Made by a program: the position numbers and the translations under genes
Notes under the pieces: model-generated
Database searches by the model: none
What the model was told of the DNA's origin: nothing
What the model saw: the letters and a program-made list of their open reading frames with translations, nothing else
Source of the DNA: CAWEHU01 sp963808965
GTDB lineage: Bacteria; Pseudomonadota; Alphaproteobacteria; Acetobacterales; Acetobacteraceae
Assembly (NCBI GenBank): GCA_963808965.1
Contig: CAWEHU010000006.1
Location: 169,986-233,985, forward strand
Length of the DNA: 64,000 nt
Direction: 5' to 3'
In this document: one piece after another, positions 19,129-27,712 of the stretch
Layout of the letters: each line of letters opens with the position of its first letter
How positions within the stretch are numbered: the stretch's first letter is position 1

Positions 19129-19771
19129 GACTTACGCGTCGCACGAATTCCAATACTCGAGCGCCGAGCATCAAAGGGGAACGGCGCTCTCCGGGATGTG
19201 GCTGTTCCTCGCCACCGAGTTGCTGTTTTTTGGAGCCCTGTTCCTGAGCTGGCTTTTCTGTCGCCACTGGAACCAGCCGGGCTTCGATGCCGGCGCGCAG
19301 GAGACAGAGCTCGCCATCGGCACGATCAACACCGCCATCCTGGTCACGAGCAGTTTCACCTATTCGCTTGGACTCGCGTTCGCGGAAGCCGGCAACAATC
19401 GGCGTCTGATCCAATGTTGCGCCGTGACCCTCGCGCTTGGACTGGCCTTTCTGGTGCTGAAGTTCGGCCTCGAATGGCGCGACGACATTGAAAAGCACCT
19501 GTTTCCCGCTGACCCGCAATTCAAGATCACGGGCGAGCTGGCGGGGGGAGCCAAGCTCTTCTTCACGTTCTATTTCGTGAGTACGGGACTGCACGGCCTG
19601 CACATGGTCGGCGGGATCGGCCTGGTCTCGTGGATCATCCTGCGGGCGCGACGGCGCGAGTTCTCGCGCTCTTATCATACGCCCGTCGAAGTGGTGGGAC
19701 TCTACTGGAGCTTCGTGGACATGATCTGGCTGATCCTCTGGCCGCTGATCTATCTGATCGGGAGAGGCTGA
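19121..19771 (+). CDS. coxC: Cytochrome c oxidase subunit III
   Basis: Non-catalytic membrane subunit III (216 residues, about five helices) that stabilises subunit I. Family blocks: GMWLFLATELLFFGALFLSW, NTAILVTSSFTYSLGLAFAE, FTFYFVSTGLHGLHMVGGIG and YHTPVEVVGLYWSFVDMIWL, in which the conserved His and Glu residues are present. The short form (about 200-220 residues) is typical for caa3 operons. Starts inside the end of coxA and shares one base with the next gene (TGATG). Confidence 0.94.
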   Translation: MSETYASHEFQYSSAEHQRGTALSGMWLFLATELLFFGALFLSWLFCRHWNQPGFDAGAQETELAIGTINTAILVTSSFTYSLGLAFAEAGNNRRLIQCCAVTLALGLAFLVLKFGLEWRDDIEKHLFPADPQFKITGELAGGAKLFFTFYFVSTGLHGLHMVGGIGLVSWIILRARRREFSRSYHTPVEVVGLYWSFVDMIWLILWPLIYLIGRG

Positions 19772-20070
19772 TGCCGCCCCGGTTCCGCTCTCTGCTGCTC
19801 GCCTGGCTGCTCCTGATCCTGCTCGGGGCAGCGCAATTCGGGGTGAGTTTCCTGCCGCTCGGCCCCTCCGTCCGTCCTGCCCTCCTGACGCTCGCGGCGG
19901 CGATGATCGTGACCGTCGCCCTCGCGTTCATGCGGATAAATACCGGGCCGACGATCGTGCGGGGCTTCGCGGTCGCCGGGCTGTTCTGGCTGATCGTTCT
20001 TGTCGGCCTGGGTGGCATGGACCCGCTGACCCGAACCGACTATCACGTCCAGCAAGCAAATCCTGAGTAG
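19771..20070 (+). CDS. Cytochrome c oxidase subunit IV-like membrane protein (CoxD)
   Basis: A 99-residue protein with three membrane helices (SLLLAWLLLILLGAAQFGVS, VRPALLTLAAAMIVTVALAF, GFAVAGLFWLIVLVGLGGMD), ending in a short polar tail. The topology, size and position after coxC fit the prokaryotic subunit IV (COX4-like) family, which assists CuB loading and stability of subunit I-III. The start is fixed by the TGATG overlap with coxC. It is the last gene of the act-cox operon; a 59-bp gap separates it from the HpnN-like gene. Confidence 0.8.
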   Translation: MPPRFRSLLLAWLLLILLGAAQFGVSFLPLGPSVRPALLTLAAAMIVTVALAFMRINTGPTIVRGFAVAGLFWLIVLVGLGGMDPLTRTDYHVQQANPE

Positions 20071-20129
20071 GGCTGGCGGGACCACTCGCCGGTCCGGTGT
20101 TCCTCTCTTCCGTGGGACAGATACGTTCG

Positions 20130-22721
20130 ATGACACTCCAACGCCTGCTCGTCGGGCTGGTCGAGTTCAGCCGACGCAATGCCCTCCTGGTGGTCCTGGG
20201 CAGCCTCGTCCTGGCGGCCTTCTCAGGCTGGTTCGCGGCCGGACATCTCGGCGTCTCGACCGATACGGACAAGATGTTCGCCGCCAGTCTTCCATGGCGC
20301 CAACGCGCGGACACTCTGAACAAGGATTTCCCGCAATTCACCGACCTTTTGGTCCTGGTGATCGATGCGCGGGAGCAAGAGGAGGCCGAGGCGACCGCCG
20401 CCGCCTTGGCCGAGAAGCTGTCCGCGGACCCTGTCCATTTCCGCTCCGTCCGCCGGCCGGACGCGTCTCCCTTCCTGCGCAAGGAGGGACTGCTTTTTCT
20501 CGACGAGAAGCAGCTTGAGCAGCTGCTCAACGGCACGATCGACGCGCAGCCCTTCCTCGGTCAGCTCGTTGCCGATCCGAGCGCCCGCGGGCTGTTCGCC
20601 TCCTTGTCGCTGCTCGGTGTAGGAGTCCAGCAGGGGGAAGCCGATCTCGGCCCGTATCTTCCCGCTCTGCGGGGCTTCCATCAGGTCATGGCGGACGCCC
20701 TCGCGGGCCACCCGCAGCCGCTTTCCTGGAGCAAGCTCCTGGGCGGGAGCGCGGCCGAGCTGGCCGGAAAATACAAGTTCGTCCTTGTCCAGCCCAAACT
20801 TAATTTCGGCGAACTCTCCCCTGGGGCAGCGGCCACCGATGCGATCCGCGCCGTGGCCGCCGAGCTGGAATTCGTGAAATCGGGCGACGCCCGGGTGCGG
20901 ATAACGGGGAGCGTGGCCCTCGCGGACGAGGAGTTCGCGACAGTGGCCGAAGGCGCCGTGGAGGGCCTGGTCATCAGCCTCGTGCTGATCTCGCTTTGGC
21001 TCTTCCTTGCGGTGCGAAGCTGGCGCCTGATCGTGCCCATTTTGCTCACGCTTGGACTCGGCCTGATGCTGACCATCCTGTTCGCGTCCGCAGCGGTCGG
21101 GACACTCAACCTGGTCTCGGTCGGCTTCGGCATTCTGTTCGTGGGCATCGCCGTGGACTTCGCCATCCAATTCAGCGTCCGCTATCGAGGGATGCGGGTA
21201 CGCTTCCCCGATCCGGACCGCGCGATGACGGAGACGGGGAAGCGGGTCGGAGGCCAGATTTTGGTAGCAGCCGCGGCTACGGCGGCCGGCTTTCTCGCGT
21301 TTGTACCGACCGACTTCCGCGGTGTCGCGGAACTGGGACTGATCGCCGGGGCGGGCATGTTGATTGCCTTCCTCTGCACCATGCTGTTCTTGCCAGCCGC
21401 GATCACCCTGTTCCGTCCCCGCGAGAGGCCGGCTTCCGTCGGCTTCACCTGGGCGGAGCCGCTGGACGAGGTGATGCGACGACGACGCTTCCCGTTCTTG
21501 GTGATCTTCGCAGTGCTTGCGGTGATCGGGGCTGTCCTGTTGCCGCGCCTCACCTTCGATTCCGATCCGCTGCACACGAAAAATCAGCACACGGAGGCGA
21601 TGCGGACGCTCTACGACCTGATGGACTCGCCTGTGACCAACCCGTTCACAATCGATATCCTCGCTCCGAACGCAGAGGCGGCCGCCGCGCTCGCGCAGCG
21701 GCTCGACCCCCTGCCTCTGGTCGGGGACGTTCTCACGGTCAACGCCTTCGTGCCGAAGAACCAGCCGCCAAAGCTCGCGCTGATTGCCGATGCGGCAAAC
21801 ATTCTCGGTCCGACCTTGGCGCCGCATGAGCCGGCTGCCCCGGTCACCCCGGATCAGATCAGGATGGCGGCCAAGTCGGCCCTCGACCAGATCGAGCGCG
21901 CCCTGCCGAAGCTGCCGCCGGATCACCCGCTCGTTGCGATCGCGGCCGATCTGCGCCAGCTCAGCACGGCCTCGGACGGAACGGTCATGAGCGCGAATGA
22001 GGCGCTGACCCGGTTCCTGCCGATGCAGCTCGACCAGCTCAGAACCGCCCTGGACGCGCAGCCGGTCACGCTCGAATCGCTGCCTCCGGACATTACGCGC
22101 GACTGGCTGTTGCCAAACGGCCAAGCGCGCGTGCAAGTCGTGCCCAAGCCGGAGGCACGCAACAGCGTGGGGCTGCGCAAGTTCGTGGACCAGGTTTCCG
22201 CCGTAGCACCTGAAGCGGGCGGATCAGCCGTCACGATCGAGGCGACCAGCGAGACGATCATCGGCTCCTTCCGCTCCGCGGCCATCGCCGCTCTGGTGGC
22301 CATTACGATCATCCTTTTCATCGCGCTCCGGCGCGTCCTGGACGTGGTTCTGGTCCTTGCGCCACTCTTGCTCTCGGCGCTCATGACGGTGATCGTCGCG
22401 GTGTTGCTGCCTTTGCCGCTCAACTACGCGAATATTATCGCGCTGCCGCTGCTGCTCGGCGTCGGCGTCTCGTTCAACATCTATTTCGTGATGAATTGGC
22501 GTGCAGGACGACCTGACGTGCTCGGATCTCCGACTGCGCGAGCGATCCTGTTCTCGGCGCTGACCACCGCGACGGCCTTCGGTTCCCTCGCCCTATCGGC
22601 GCATCCCGGCACGGCCAGCATGGGCGAGCTGCTGCTGATCAGCCTCGGATGCACACTGATCGCGAGCCTTGTGTTCGTTCCCGCGTTGTTGGCGGCGGTG
22701 CCCGGACCGACGCCTCGTTAG
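20130..22721 (+). CDS. hpnN: Hopanoid-biosynthesis-type RND transporter, HpnN-like
   Basis: Inner-membrane RND/MMPL-family transporter of 863 residues. HpnN moves hopanoids toward the outer membrane in alphaproteobacteria. The layout is classic: helix 1 (NALLVVLGSLVLAAFSGWFA), a periplasmic loop of about 230 residues, helices 2-6 including GILFVGIAVDFAIQFSVRYR and AAAATAAGFLAFVPTDFRGV, then a second half with helix 7 (RRRFPFLVIFAVLAVIGAVL), a loop and helices 8-12. HpnN identity rests on the N-terminal LGVSTDTDKMFAASLPWRQR and FPQFTDLLVLVIDA signatures. The ATG at 20130 is preferred over earlier in-frame codons because it directly precedes the basic start of helix 1. No other hopanoid gene is in the window. 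Confidence 0.85.
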   Translation: MTLQRLLVGLVEFSRRNALLVVLGSLVLAAFSGWFAAGHLGVSTDTDKMFAASLPWRQRADTLNKDFPQFTDLLVLVIDAREQEEAEATAAALAEKLSADPVHFRSVRRPDASPFLRKEGLLFLDEKQLEQLLNGTIDAQPFLGQLVADPSARGLFASLSLLGVGVQQGEADLGPYLPALRGFHQVMADALAGHPQPLSWSKLLGGSAAELAGKYKFVLVQPKLNFGELSPGAAATDAIRAVAAELEFVKSGDARVRITGSVALADEEFATVAEGAVEGLVISLVLISLWLFLAVRSWRLIVPILLTLGLGLMLTILFASAAVGTLNLVSVGFGILFVGIAVDFAIQFSVRYRGMRVRFPDPDRAMTETGKRVGGQILVAAAATAAGFLAFVPTDFRGVAELGLIAGAGMLIAFLCTMLFLPAAITLFRPRERPASVGFTWAEPLDEVMRRRRFPFLVIFAVLAVIGAVLLPRLTFDSDPLHTKNQHTEAMRTLYDLMDSPVTNPFTIDILAPNAEAAAALAQRLDPLPLVGDVLTVNAFVPKNQPPKLALIADAANILGPTLAPHEPAAPVTPDQIRMAAKSALDQIERALPKLPPDHPLVAIAADLRQLSTASDGTVMSANEALTRFLPMQLDQLRTALDAQPVTLESLPPDITRDWLLPNGQARVQVVPKPEARNSVGLRKFVDQVSAVAPEAGGSAVTIEATSETIIGSFRSAAIAALVAITIILFIALRRVLDVVLVLAPLLLSALMTVIVAVLLPLPLNYANIIALPLLLGVGVSFNIYFVMNWRAGRPDVLGSPTARAILFSALTTATAFGSLALSAHPGTASMGELLLISLGCTLIASLVFVPALLAAVPGPTPR

Positions 22722-22754
22722 GCCTCGTTAGGATCTGCGAGTCAGCATGGTGGG

Positions 22755-23105
22755 ATGCGCCATCTGATCCTGCTGGTGTTCCCCCTCACTCTGGCGCTTC
22801 CCGCCGCTGGTCAACCGGCCGATTGCCCCAGTGAGCCAGCGCCGACCCAAACCGTGCCGCTCTGGCTGGATTTGCCGGGGCTTCCCGGCGTGCCGCGAGG
22901 AATATCCGGCCAAGTCTTTGCGGATGTGCCCGTTGCTCCGCCGGGAGGGACGCTCTGCACACCGGCGGCATCGGCCGAGCCGCGCGACGTGCTGCGTGGT
23001 GAACCAGGAAACGTGCTGCGGGGACAAAGGACAGATGACCTGCTACGAGGTCCGGCCCGTCCACGGGTCGAGATCGGCTTTCCGCAGAAACCGGACGGGC
23101 GCTGA
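22755..23105 (+). CDS. Hypothetical exported protein with LRG repeats
   Basis: A 116-residue protein with a clear signal peptide (MRHLILLVFPLTLALPAAGQ). The mature part is Pro-rich (LWLDLPGLPGVPRGISGQVF), has two cysteines (PADC, TLCTP) and then three spaced repeats, DVLRG, NVLRG and DLLRG, each followed by an acidic or basic four-residue spacer. The repeats show that this frame, not the Cys-rich frame beside it, is the one translated. No family was recognised. It follows hpnN by about 30 bp in the same direction, so co-transcription is possible. Confidence 0.6.
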   Translation: MRHLILLVFPLTLALPAAGQPADCPSEPAPTQTVPLWLDLPGLPGVPRGISGQVFADVPVAPPGGTLCTPAASAEPRDVLRGEPGNVLRGQRTDDLLRGPARPRVEIGFPQKPDGR

Positions 23106-23124
23106 CTTCGCTGCCCACCCCTTT

Positions 23125-23280
23125 TTAGAGCAGGAAGAGCCTCATCAGGATCAGCGTAATCGCGACCAGGACGGCGACAATGATCACGAAGTGGGTGAAC
23201 GACGTCCAGAACTGTTGCCTGTCGGCCAGGAACGCTTCTGGAGTCTCCACATCCGTAACAACCGTTGTCTGCTCGTCCAT
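23125..23280 (-). CDS. aa3-type cytochrome c oxidase subunit IV-like small protein (51 aa)
   Basis: A 51-residue frame on the minus strand. It starts MDEQTTVVTDVETPEAFLAD, continues RQQFWTSFTHF, and has one membrane helix (VIIVAVLVAITLILMRLFLL) at the very C terminus. A short acidic N terminus, an aromatic-rich juxtamembrane segment and a C-terminal helix are the layout of the bacterial aa3 oxidase subunit IV family (PF07835-like), which is often encoded away from the main cox genes in alphaproteobacteria. It lies between the LRG-repeat gene and purN. Family assignment is tentative, but the frame is unlikely to be chance because its composition and topology are clean. Confidence 0.65.
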   Translation of the reverse strand: MDEQTTVVTDVETPEAFLADRQQFWTSFTHFVIIVAVLVAITLILMRLFLL

Positions 23281-23309
23281 GGCTCGCTCGCCTCTGCGTC
23301 CGGTCGGTT

Positions 23310-23981
23310 TTATGGCACCGGCCTAGCCGCGGGCAAGGGATTCAGCAACGCCGCGTCCGGGCACGGGAGCTGGACAGGCGATGCCGTAGCGATGCTGCTC
23401 CCGCCGGCAACGAGCCGAAGCGCCAGCGGATACACAACGTGTTCCTGGGCGAGCACCCGTCCCGCGAGCGATTGCTCCGTATCGCCGGGCAGCACCGGGA
23501 CAGCAGCCTGGGCCAGAATTGGCCCCTCGTCCGTCCTTTCCGTCACGAAATGAACCGTGCAGCCATGCAACTTTACTCCCGCCGCAATGGCGCGGCCATG
23601 AGTATGCAGCCCCGGAAAGGCGGGCAGCAGGCTGGGGTGAATGTTCAGCATCCGCCCGGACCACCGCTCCACGAGGAAGGGGGTGAGCAGGCGCATGTAG
23701 CCGGCCAGGCAGACAAGCTCGATGTGAGCCGCCCGGAGCGCGTCATGAATAGCTGCTTCGTGCGCGGCGCGATCCCCTCGGTAGGTGCGGTGGTCCAGCA
23801 CGGCGGCAGGTACGCCGGCCTCCCTTGCGAGCCCAAGGCCGCCCGCCTCCGGCCGGTTCGACACGATCAGCGCGATTTCCGATGGAAAAGCAGGGTCGCG
23901 CGCAGCCGCGATCAGCGCGGCCATGTTGGAGCCGCGCCCGCTGATAAGGATCGCGGTGCGGCGGCGCCTCATCCCGGCCAA
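23310..23981 (-). CDS. purN: Phosphoribosylglycinamide formyltransferase
   Basis: GAR transformylase: transfers the formyl group of 10-formyl-tetrahydrofolate to GAR, step 3 of purine synthesis, cytoplasmic. The 223-residue protein has the phosphate loop SGRGSNM (residues about 14-20), the catalytic Asn-His block NIHPSLLPAFPGLHTH and the catalytic Asp in TDEGPILAQ. The C terminus after about residue 190 is longer than in E. coli PurN. Its start overlaps the end of purM by 13 bases, so purM and purN form one operon with purM first. Confidence 0.95.
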   Translation of the reverse strand: MAGMRRRRTAILISGRGSNMAALIAAARDPAFPSEIALIVSNRPEAGGLGLAREAGVPAAVLDHRTYRGDRAAHEAAIHDALRAAHIELVCLAGYMRLLTPFLVERWSGRMLNIHPSLLPAFPGLHTHGRAIAAGVKLHGCTVHFVTERTDEGPILAQAAVPVLPGDTEQSLAGRVLAQEHVVYPLALRLVAGGSSIATASPVQLPCPDAALLNPLPAARPVP

Positions 23982-25060
23982 CTGCTTTGGAGATTGATCC
24001 GCACGCTGGCAGGGCGCCCGGGATCCTCTTCGATGCGACCGATGCGAAACACCACTTCGCCTTCCGCTCGCAGAAGCTCCTCGCTCTGCTCGGCGTCGGC
24101 GACCACCACCGCCATGCCGATGCCGCAGTTGAAAACCCGCAGCATTTCCTCGGCACGAACCTTGCCTGCTTTGCTGAGCCAGCGGAACACCGGGGGCACA
24201 GGCCAGAGTCCCCCCAACACAGCACGGCAGCCTTCCGGCAATACGCGCGGCAGATTGCCGGGCAAACCGCCTCCGGTGATATGGGCGGCCGCCTTCAGCA
24301 AACCGGCCCGATGCAGCGCGAGCAGCGGCCGCACATAGATCCGGGTCGGCACCATCAGCGCCTCTCCGAGCGAGACAGCCGACGTCTGCCCCGAGTCGAA
24401 GGGAGAGAGTGCAGTCCAGTCCAGTGCTGCGGCTTCCACTATCCGGCGTATTAGCGAAAAGCCGTTCGAGTGGACCCCCGCGCTGGCCAGACCGAGGATC
24501 TGATCGCCGGGCCGCACGCAGCGCGGCAACAAGGTCCCACGTTCGGCCGCTCCTACCGCGAAGCCCGCAAGGTCATAGTCACCAGAGGCGTACAGCCCTG
24601 GGAGCTCGGCGGTTTCTCCCCCTACCAAGGCACAGCCGGCTTCCCGACAGCCGTCGGCGATCCCGGCGATAACGGAACGCGCCTGCTCCACCGAGAGCCG
24701 TCCCGTTGCGAAGTAATCGAGAAAGAACAGTGGCTCCGCCCCTTGAACCACGAGGTCGTTCACGCACATCGCGACGAGATCAACTCCGACTGTGCCGTGG
24801 ATACCCGTCTCAACGGCGACCTTGAGCTTGGTGCCGACGCCATCCGTGGATGCGACCAGCACCGGATCGACATAACCGGCGGCCTTCGGATCGAATAGCG
24901 CACCGAACCCGCCCAGACCTCCAATGACCCCGGCCCGATGCGTCGCACGCGCGAACGGTTTAATCGCTTCGACCAGCGCGTCTCCCGCGACGATGTCCAC
25001 CCCCGCGGACCGGTATGTGAGCCCATCGCCCTCGCCGGGGCTGTCGCTCTGGCTGGTCAT
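23969..25060 (-). CDS. purM: Phosphoribosylformylglycinamidine cyclo-ligase
   Basis: AIR synthetase: ATP-dependent ring closure of FGAM to AIR, step 5 of purine synthesis. The 363-residue product shows the family blocks LVASTDGVGTKLKVA, VDLVAMCVNDLVVQGAEPLF, ALVGGETAELPGLY, GLASAGVHSNGFSLIR and HITGGGLPGNLPR, in order. Promoter lies in the gap to the divergent phospholipid synthase gene (25061-25203). A 35-residue shadow frame on the other strand was ignored. Confidence 0.96.
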   Translation of the reverse strand: MTSQSDSPGEGDGLTYRSAGVDIVAGDALVEAIKPFARATHRAGVIGGLGGFGALFDPKAAGYVDPVLVASTDGVGTKLKVAVETGIHGTVGVDLVAMCVNDLVVQGAEPLFFLDYFATGRLSVEQARSVIAGIADGCREAGCALVGGETAELPGLYASGDYDLAGFAVGAAERGTLLPRCVRPGDQILGLASAGVHSNGFSLIRRIVEAAALDWTALSPFDSGQTSAVSLGEALMVPTRIYVRPLLALHRAGLLKAAAHITGGGLPGNLPRVLPEGCRAVLGGLWPVPPVFRWLSKAGKVRAEEMLRVFNCGIGMAVVVADAEQSEELLRAEGEVVFRIGRIEEDPGRPASVRINLQSSWPG

Positions 25061-25203
25061 GGCAGCCCCCGATGCGCTACGGCCCTGGCGGGCAGCGCTA
25101 TGCTATGATGCCGCTGCCGGAAGCCCCGGTGAACGTGGCGCGGACACAATCACAAGGCCCCGCGACACGCAACGCCCGCAAGCAGGAGGGATTTCGCCGG
25201 CTC

Positions 25204-25770
25204 ATGCCTGATGGAACGCAGTTGAGCCGCGAGCAGTCCTCCGCGCTCCTGACCATCCCCAACATGATTACCTTCGCCCGGCTTTGCGCGGTGCCGCTTG
25301 CCGTGTGGCTGGTGCTTCAGCATCGCATCGCCGAGGTATTCTACCTGTTCGTTGCCGCCGGGCTGTCGGACGCCGTCGATGGCTGGCTTGCCCGGCGGCG
25401 CGGCACGAGCGCCCTTGGAGCGATCCTGGACCCAGTGGCGGACAAGGCGCTTCTGGTCACGATGTATGTTACTCTGGCGGCCGTGAACGTGCTGCCGGAT
25501 TGGCTGGCGATTCTGGTCGTGTTCCGCGATATCGTGATCGTGGGCGGCGTGCTCGTGCTCGCCATCCTTGGCCAACCCGTTCAGATCCGGCCGCTTTATG
25601 TCTCGAAGCTGAACACGGCGCTGCAGATCCTGCTGGTCGCGCTGGCGCTGCTATTGGAGGGCTTTGGCCTGACTGCCCCGACGCTGCTCAGCATTTTAGT
25701 CTGGGCCGTCGCAACCAGCACCCTAGCCTCCGGTGCCTGCTACGTGCGGAAAGTGGCGGGTGCCAGGTGA
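25204..25770 (+). CDS. CDP-alcohol phosphatidyltransferase (phosphatidylglycerophosphate or cardiolipin synthase type)
   Basis: Integral membrane enzyme of phospholipid synthesis that swaps the CMP of CDP-diacylglycerol for an alcohol. The CDP-alcohol transferase signature D-G-x2-A-R-x8-G-x3-D-x3-D is complete in SDAVDGWLARRRG, then LGAILDPVADK (residues about 58-84). Six hydrophobic helices span the 188 residues. The N-terminal TIPNMITFARLCAVPLAVWL resembles PgsA, so glycerol-3-phosphate is the likely acceptor; a second such gene elsewhere cannot be excluded. ATG 25204 is chosen; an in-frame ATG at 25072 would add 44 low-complexity residues. Ends in a GTGA overlap with the PerM gene. Confidence 0.85.
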   Translation: MPDGTQLSREQSSALLTIPNMITFARLCAVPLAVWLVLQHRIAEVFYLFVAAGLSDAVDGWLARRRGTSALGAILDPVADKALLVTMYVTLAAVNVLPDWLAILVVFRDIVIVGGVLVLAILGQPVQIRPLYVSKLNTALQILLVALALLLEGFGLTAPTLLSILVWAVATSTLASGACYVRKVAGAR

Positions 25771-26963
25771 GTCGGAACGCGCCGCTCGCGCCGCCCCCGG
25801 CGCCCCCATCCCCGGGCTCGTCACCGCCATTGAATCGGGAGTGGCGGAGCGAACCTCCGGTCGCGGCGGAGCCCGCCTCTGTGCGGGTGCGGGCTACGCG
25901 GGCCCAGCGAATCGCCCTGCTCGTGGGCCTCGTGGTGGTGTCGTGGCTTGCTCTGCAGCTTTTCGCCTCCATCCTCCTGCCGTTCGTCGCGGCAGCGGGC
26001 ATCGCCTACATTTTGGATCCGCCGGCGAGCAGGCTGACTCGCGCGGGCGTTCCCCGGACGGTCGCGGCGCTGCTGCTTATCGTCGCGATGATCGCGGCCA
26101 CGCTGCTGTTCGCCTTGCTGCTCTACCCGGTCATCGTCTCGCAGTTCGGCTTGCTGATCGGCCGGGTGCCGCAATACGTGTCCTTGCTTCAGCACTGGGC
26201 GCAGCAGGTAATCACCGACTTGCAGGAGCGTTTCGGGTCGCAGGTGGTCGATGACAAGCTCCGCGACCTGGTCAGTGGCCAGGCCGGAACGATGCTGTCA
26301 TTCATCGCCACTGCCCTCCCTCGGCTGATCGGTGGCGGCTTCGCCCTGTTCAACGTGTTGACCCTGGTCGTGGTGACTCCGGTTGTCGCGTTTTATCTGC
26401 TCCGCGATTGGCCGAGCGTGATAGCCCGTGTGGATTCCTGGCTCCCGCGCCGCTACGCGGCGGTGATACGAGCCCAGGGGCGGGAAGTGGATCGCATTCT
26501 CTCGGCCTGGGTTCGCGGACAGGCCCTGTGTTGCTTGCTGCTCGCGCTTTACTACGCCGTGGCGCTCACCGCCGTAGGGCTCGATCTCGGCCTTATCGTA
26601 GGGATGACAGCCGGGCTGTTGTCCTTCATCCCGTATGTCGGCTCCATTACAGGCGGGGTCGCTTCGATCGGCCTCGCGTTGGCCCAATTTCCTGGCTGGC
26701 ACGGTGTGGCGTTGGTCGGCGCCGTGCTTGTACTCGGGCAGATTCTCGAAGGCTACGTGATCTATCCACGCTTCCTCGGAGACCGGGTGGAACTCCCCGC
26801 GGTTTGGGTCATTTTCGCCCTCTTCGCCGGGGGCGCGGCGTTCGGCTTTCTCGGGGTGATGCTGGCGGTCCCTGTCGCAGCCACCATCGGAGTCCTGTGC
26901 CGCTTTTGGCTGCGCCGGTACCTGGCCAGTCCACTTTACCTGGACCCGCCTCCCACGCCCTGA
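25767..26963 (+). CDS. AI-2E family (PerM-like) permease
   Basis: Membrane permease of the AI-2E exporter/PerM family; substrates are unknown for most members and include AI-2 and sodium/protons. The 398-residue product has a Pro/Arg-rich cytoplasmic N terminus (about 45 residues), helices from IALLVGLVVVSWLALQLFAS onward, a central amphipathic segment, and the conserved C-terminal block (LLSFIPYVGSITGGVASIGL, LGQILEGYVIYPRFLGDRVE, FGFLGVMLAVPVAATIGVLC). GTG at 25767 overlaps the upstream stop and is preferred. In Rhodospirillales a PerM gene commonly precedes the Hda-like gene, as here. Confidence 0.87.
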   Translation: MSRNAPLAPPPAPPSPGSSPPLNREWRSEPPVAAEPASVRVRATRAQRIALLVGLVVVSWLALQLFASILLPFVAAAGIAYILDPPASRLTRAGVPRTVAALLLIVAMIAATLLFALLLYPVIVSQFGLLIGRVPQYVSLLQHWAQQVITDLQERFGSQVVDDKLRDLVSGQAGTMLSFIATALPRLIGGGFALFNVLTLVVVTPVVAFYLLRDWPSVIARVDSWLPRRYAAVIRAQGREVDRILSAWVRGQALCCLLLALYYAVALTAVGLDLGLIVGMTAGLLSFIPYVGSITGGVASIGLALAQFPGWHGVALVGAVLVLGQILEGYVIYPRFLGDRVELPAVWVIFALFAGGAAFGFLGVMLAVPVAATIGVLCRFWLRRYLASPLYLDPPPTP

Positions 26964-27703
26964 TGGCCGGCCAACGTCAGCTCGCCCTTCCGTTTCCGCA
27001 CGAACCCGATTTCGCACGGGCGGATTTTCTTGAGGCGCCGTCCAACGCCGCTGCGTTGGCTTGGCTCCGGCGCACCAGGGATTGGCCGAACCGGCGGCTG
27101 GCGCTCTGGGGCGATTCCGGGTGTGGCAAAACGCATCTGCTGCATCTCTGGGCCCGAACTGCCGGGGCCGACCGACACGCGGGCTCGGCTTTGCGCTCCG
27201 GCCTGATCGAAATGCCTCGCTGCGGCGGAATTGCGGTGGATGATGCCGATCTGGCCGCGGAACAGCCGCTGCTGCATTTGCTGAATGCTGCGGAGCAGGC
27301 TCGGCTCCCCGTTCTCGTTACCGGCCGGAGGCCGCCAGCGCGATGGCAAGTTCGGCTTCCTGATCTGGCCAGTCGCTTGCGGGCTCTGACCGTGATCGGC
27401 ATCGCGCCACCGGAAGATGCGCTGCTTCGAGCGCTCCTGACATCAGTTCTGGCTGAGCGCCAGCTCGTGGTGTCGCCCTCGGTTCAGCAGTGGCTACTCG
27501 CGCGGCTGCCGCGCACCCAAGCCGCAGTTCGCGAGGTCGCGGCCAAGCTCGATCACGCAGCCTTGGTCTCCGGAACGAGGATAACTCGACGGCTGGCCGC
27601 AACGGTTCTGCAAGACTGGGACCATGATGGTTCGATGCAAGTTCATGAAATTCCTGCGCCGCCCGGCGACTCCGGCTCCTCTAAACTCCCGCAGCTTCTG
27701 TAA
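26963..27703 (+). CDS. DnaA-related AAA+ protein (Hda-like)
   Basis: Cytoplasmic AAA+ protein of 246 residues related to the DnaA ATPase domain; Hda/HdaA promotes hydrolysis of DnaA-ATP and so limits re-initiation. It opens with QLALPFPHEP, a clamp-binding-like QLxLPF peptide as in Hda. Walker A is GDSGCGKTHLL (about residues 50-60) and Walker B is GGIAVDDADL. Sensor-like region: VTGRRPPARW. There is no DnaA domain IV for DNA binding. The TGATG overlap with the PerM gene fixes the start. Eleven bases separate it from ppk. Confidence 0.85.
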   Translation: MAGQRQLALPFPHEPDFARADFLEAPSNAAALAWLRRTRDWPNRRLALWGDSGCGKTHLLHLWARTAGADRHAGSALRSGLIEMPRCGGIAVDDADLAAEQPLLHLLNAAEQARLPVLVTGRRPPARWQVRLPDLASRLRALTVIGIAPPEDALLRALLTSVLAERQLVVSPSVQQWLLARLPRTQAAVREVAAKLDHAALVSGTRITRRLAATVLQDWDHDGSMQVHEIPAPPGDSGSSKLPQLL

Positions 27704-27712
27704 GATGCCCGC

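Noticed and set aside
20223..22136. 637-residue open frame antisense to the RND transporter
   Set aside because: Arg/Gln/Gly-rich composition without domains; a shadow of the high-GC coding strand.
22831..23553. Cys-rich frame (CCVVNQETCCGDKGQ) downstream of hpnN as a metal-binding protein
   Set aside because: It lacks a start with ribosome site, runs on across purN antisense, and the overlapping frame has a signal peptide and repeats.
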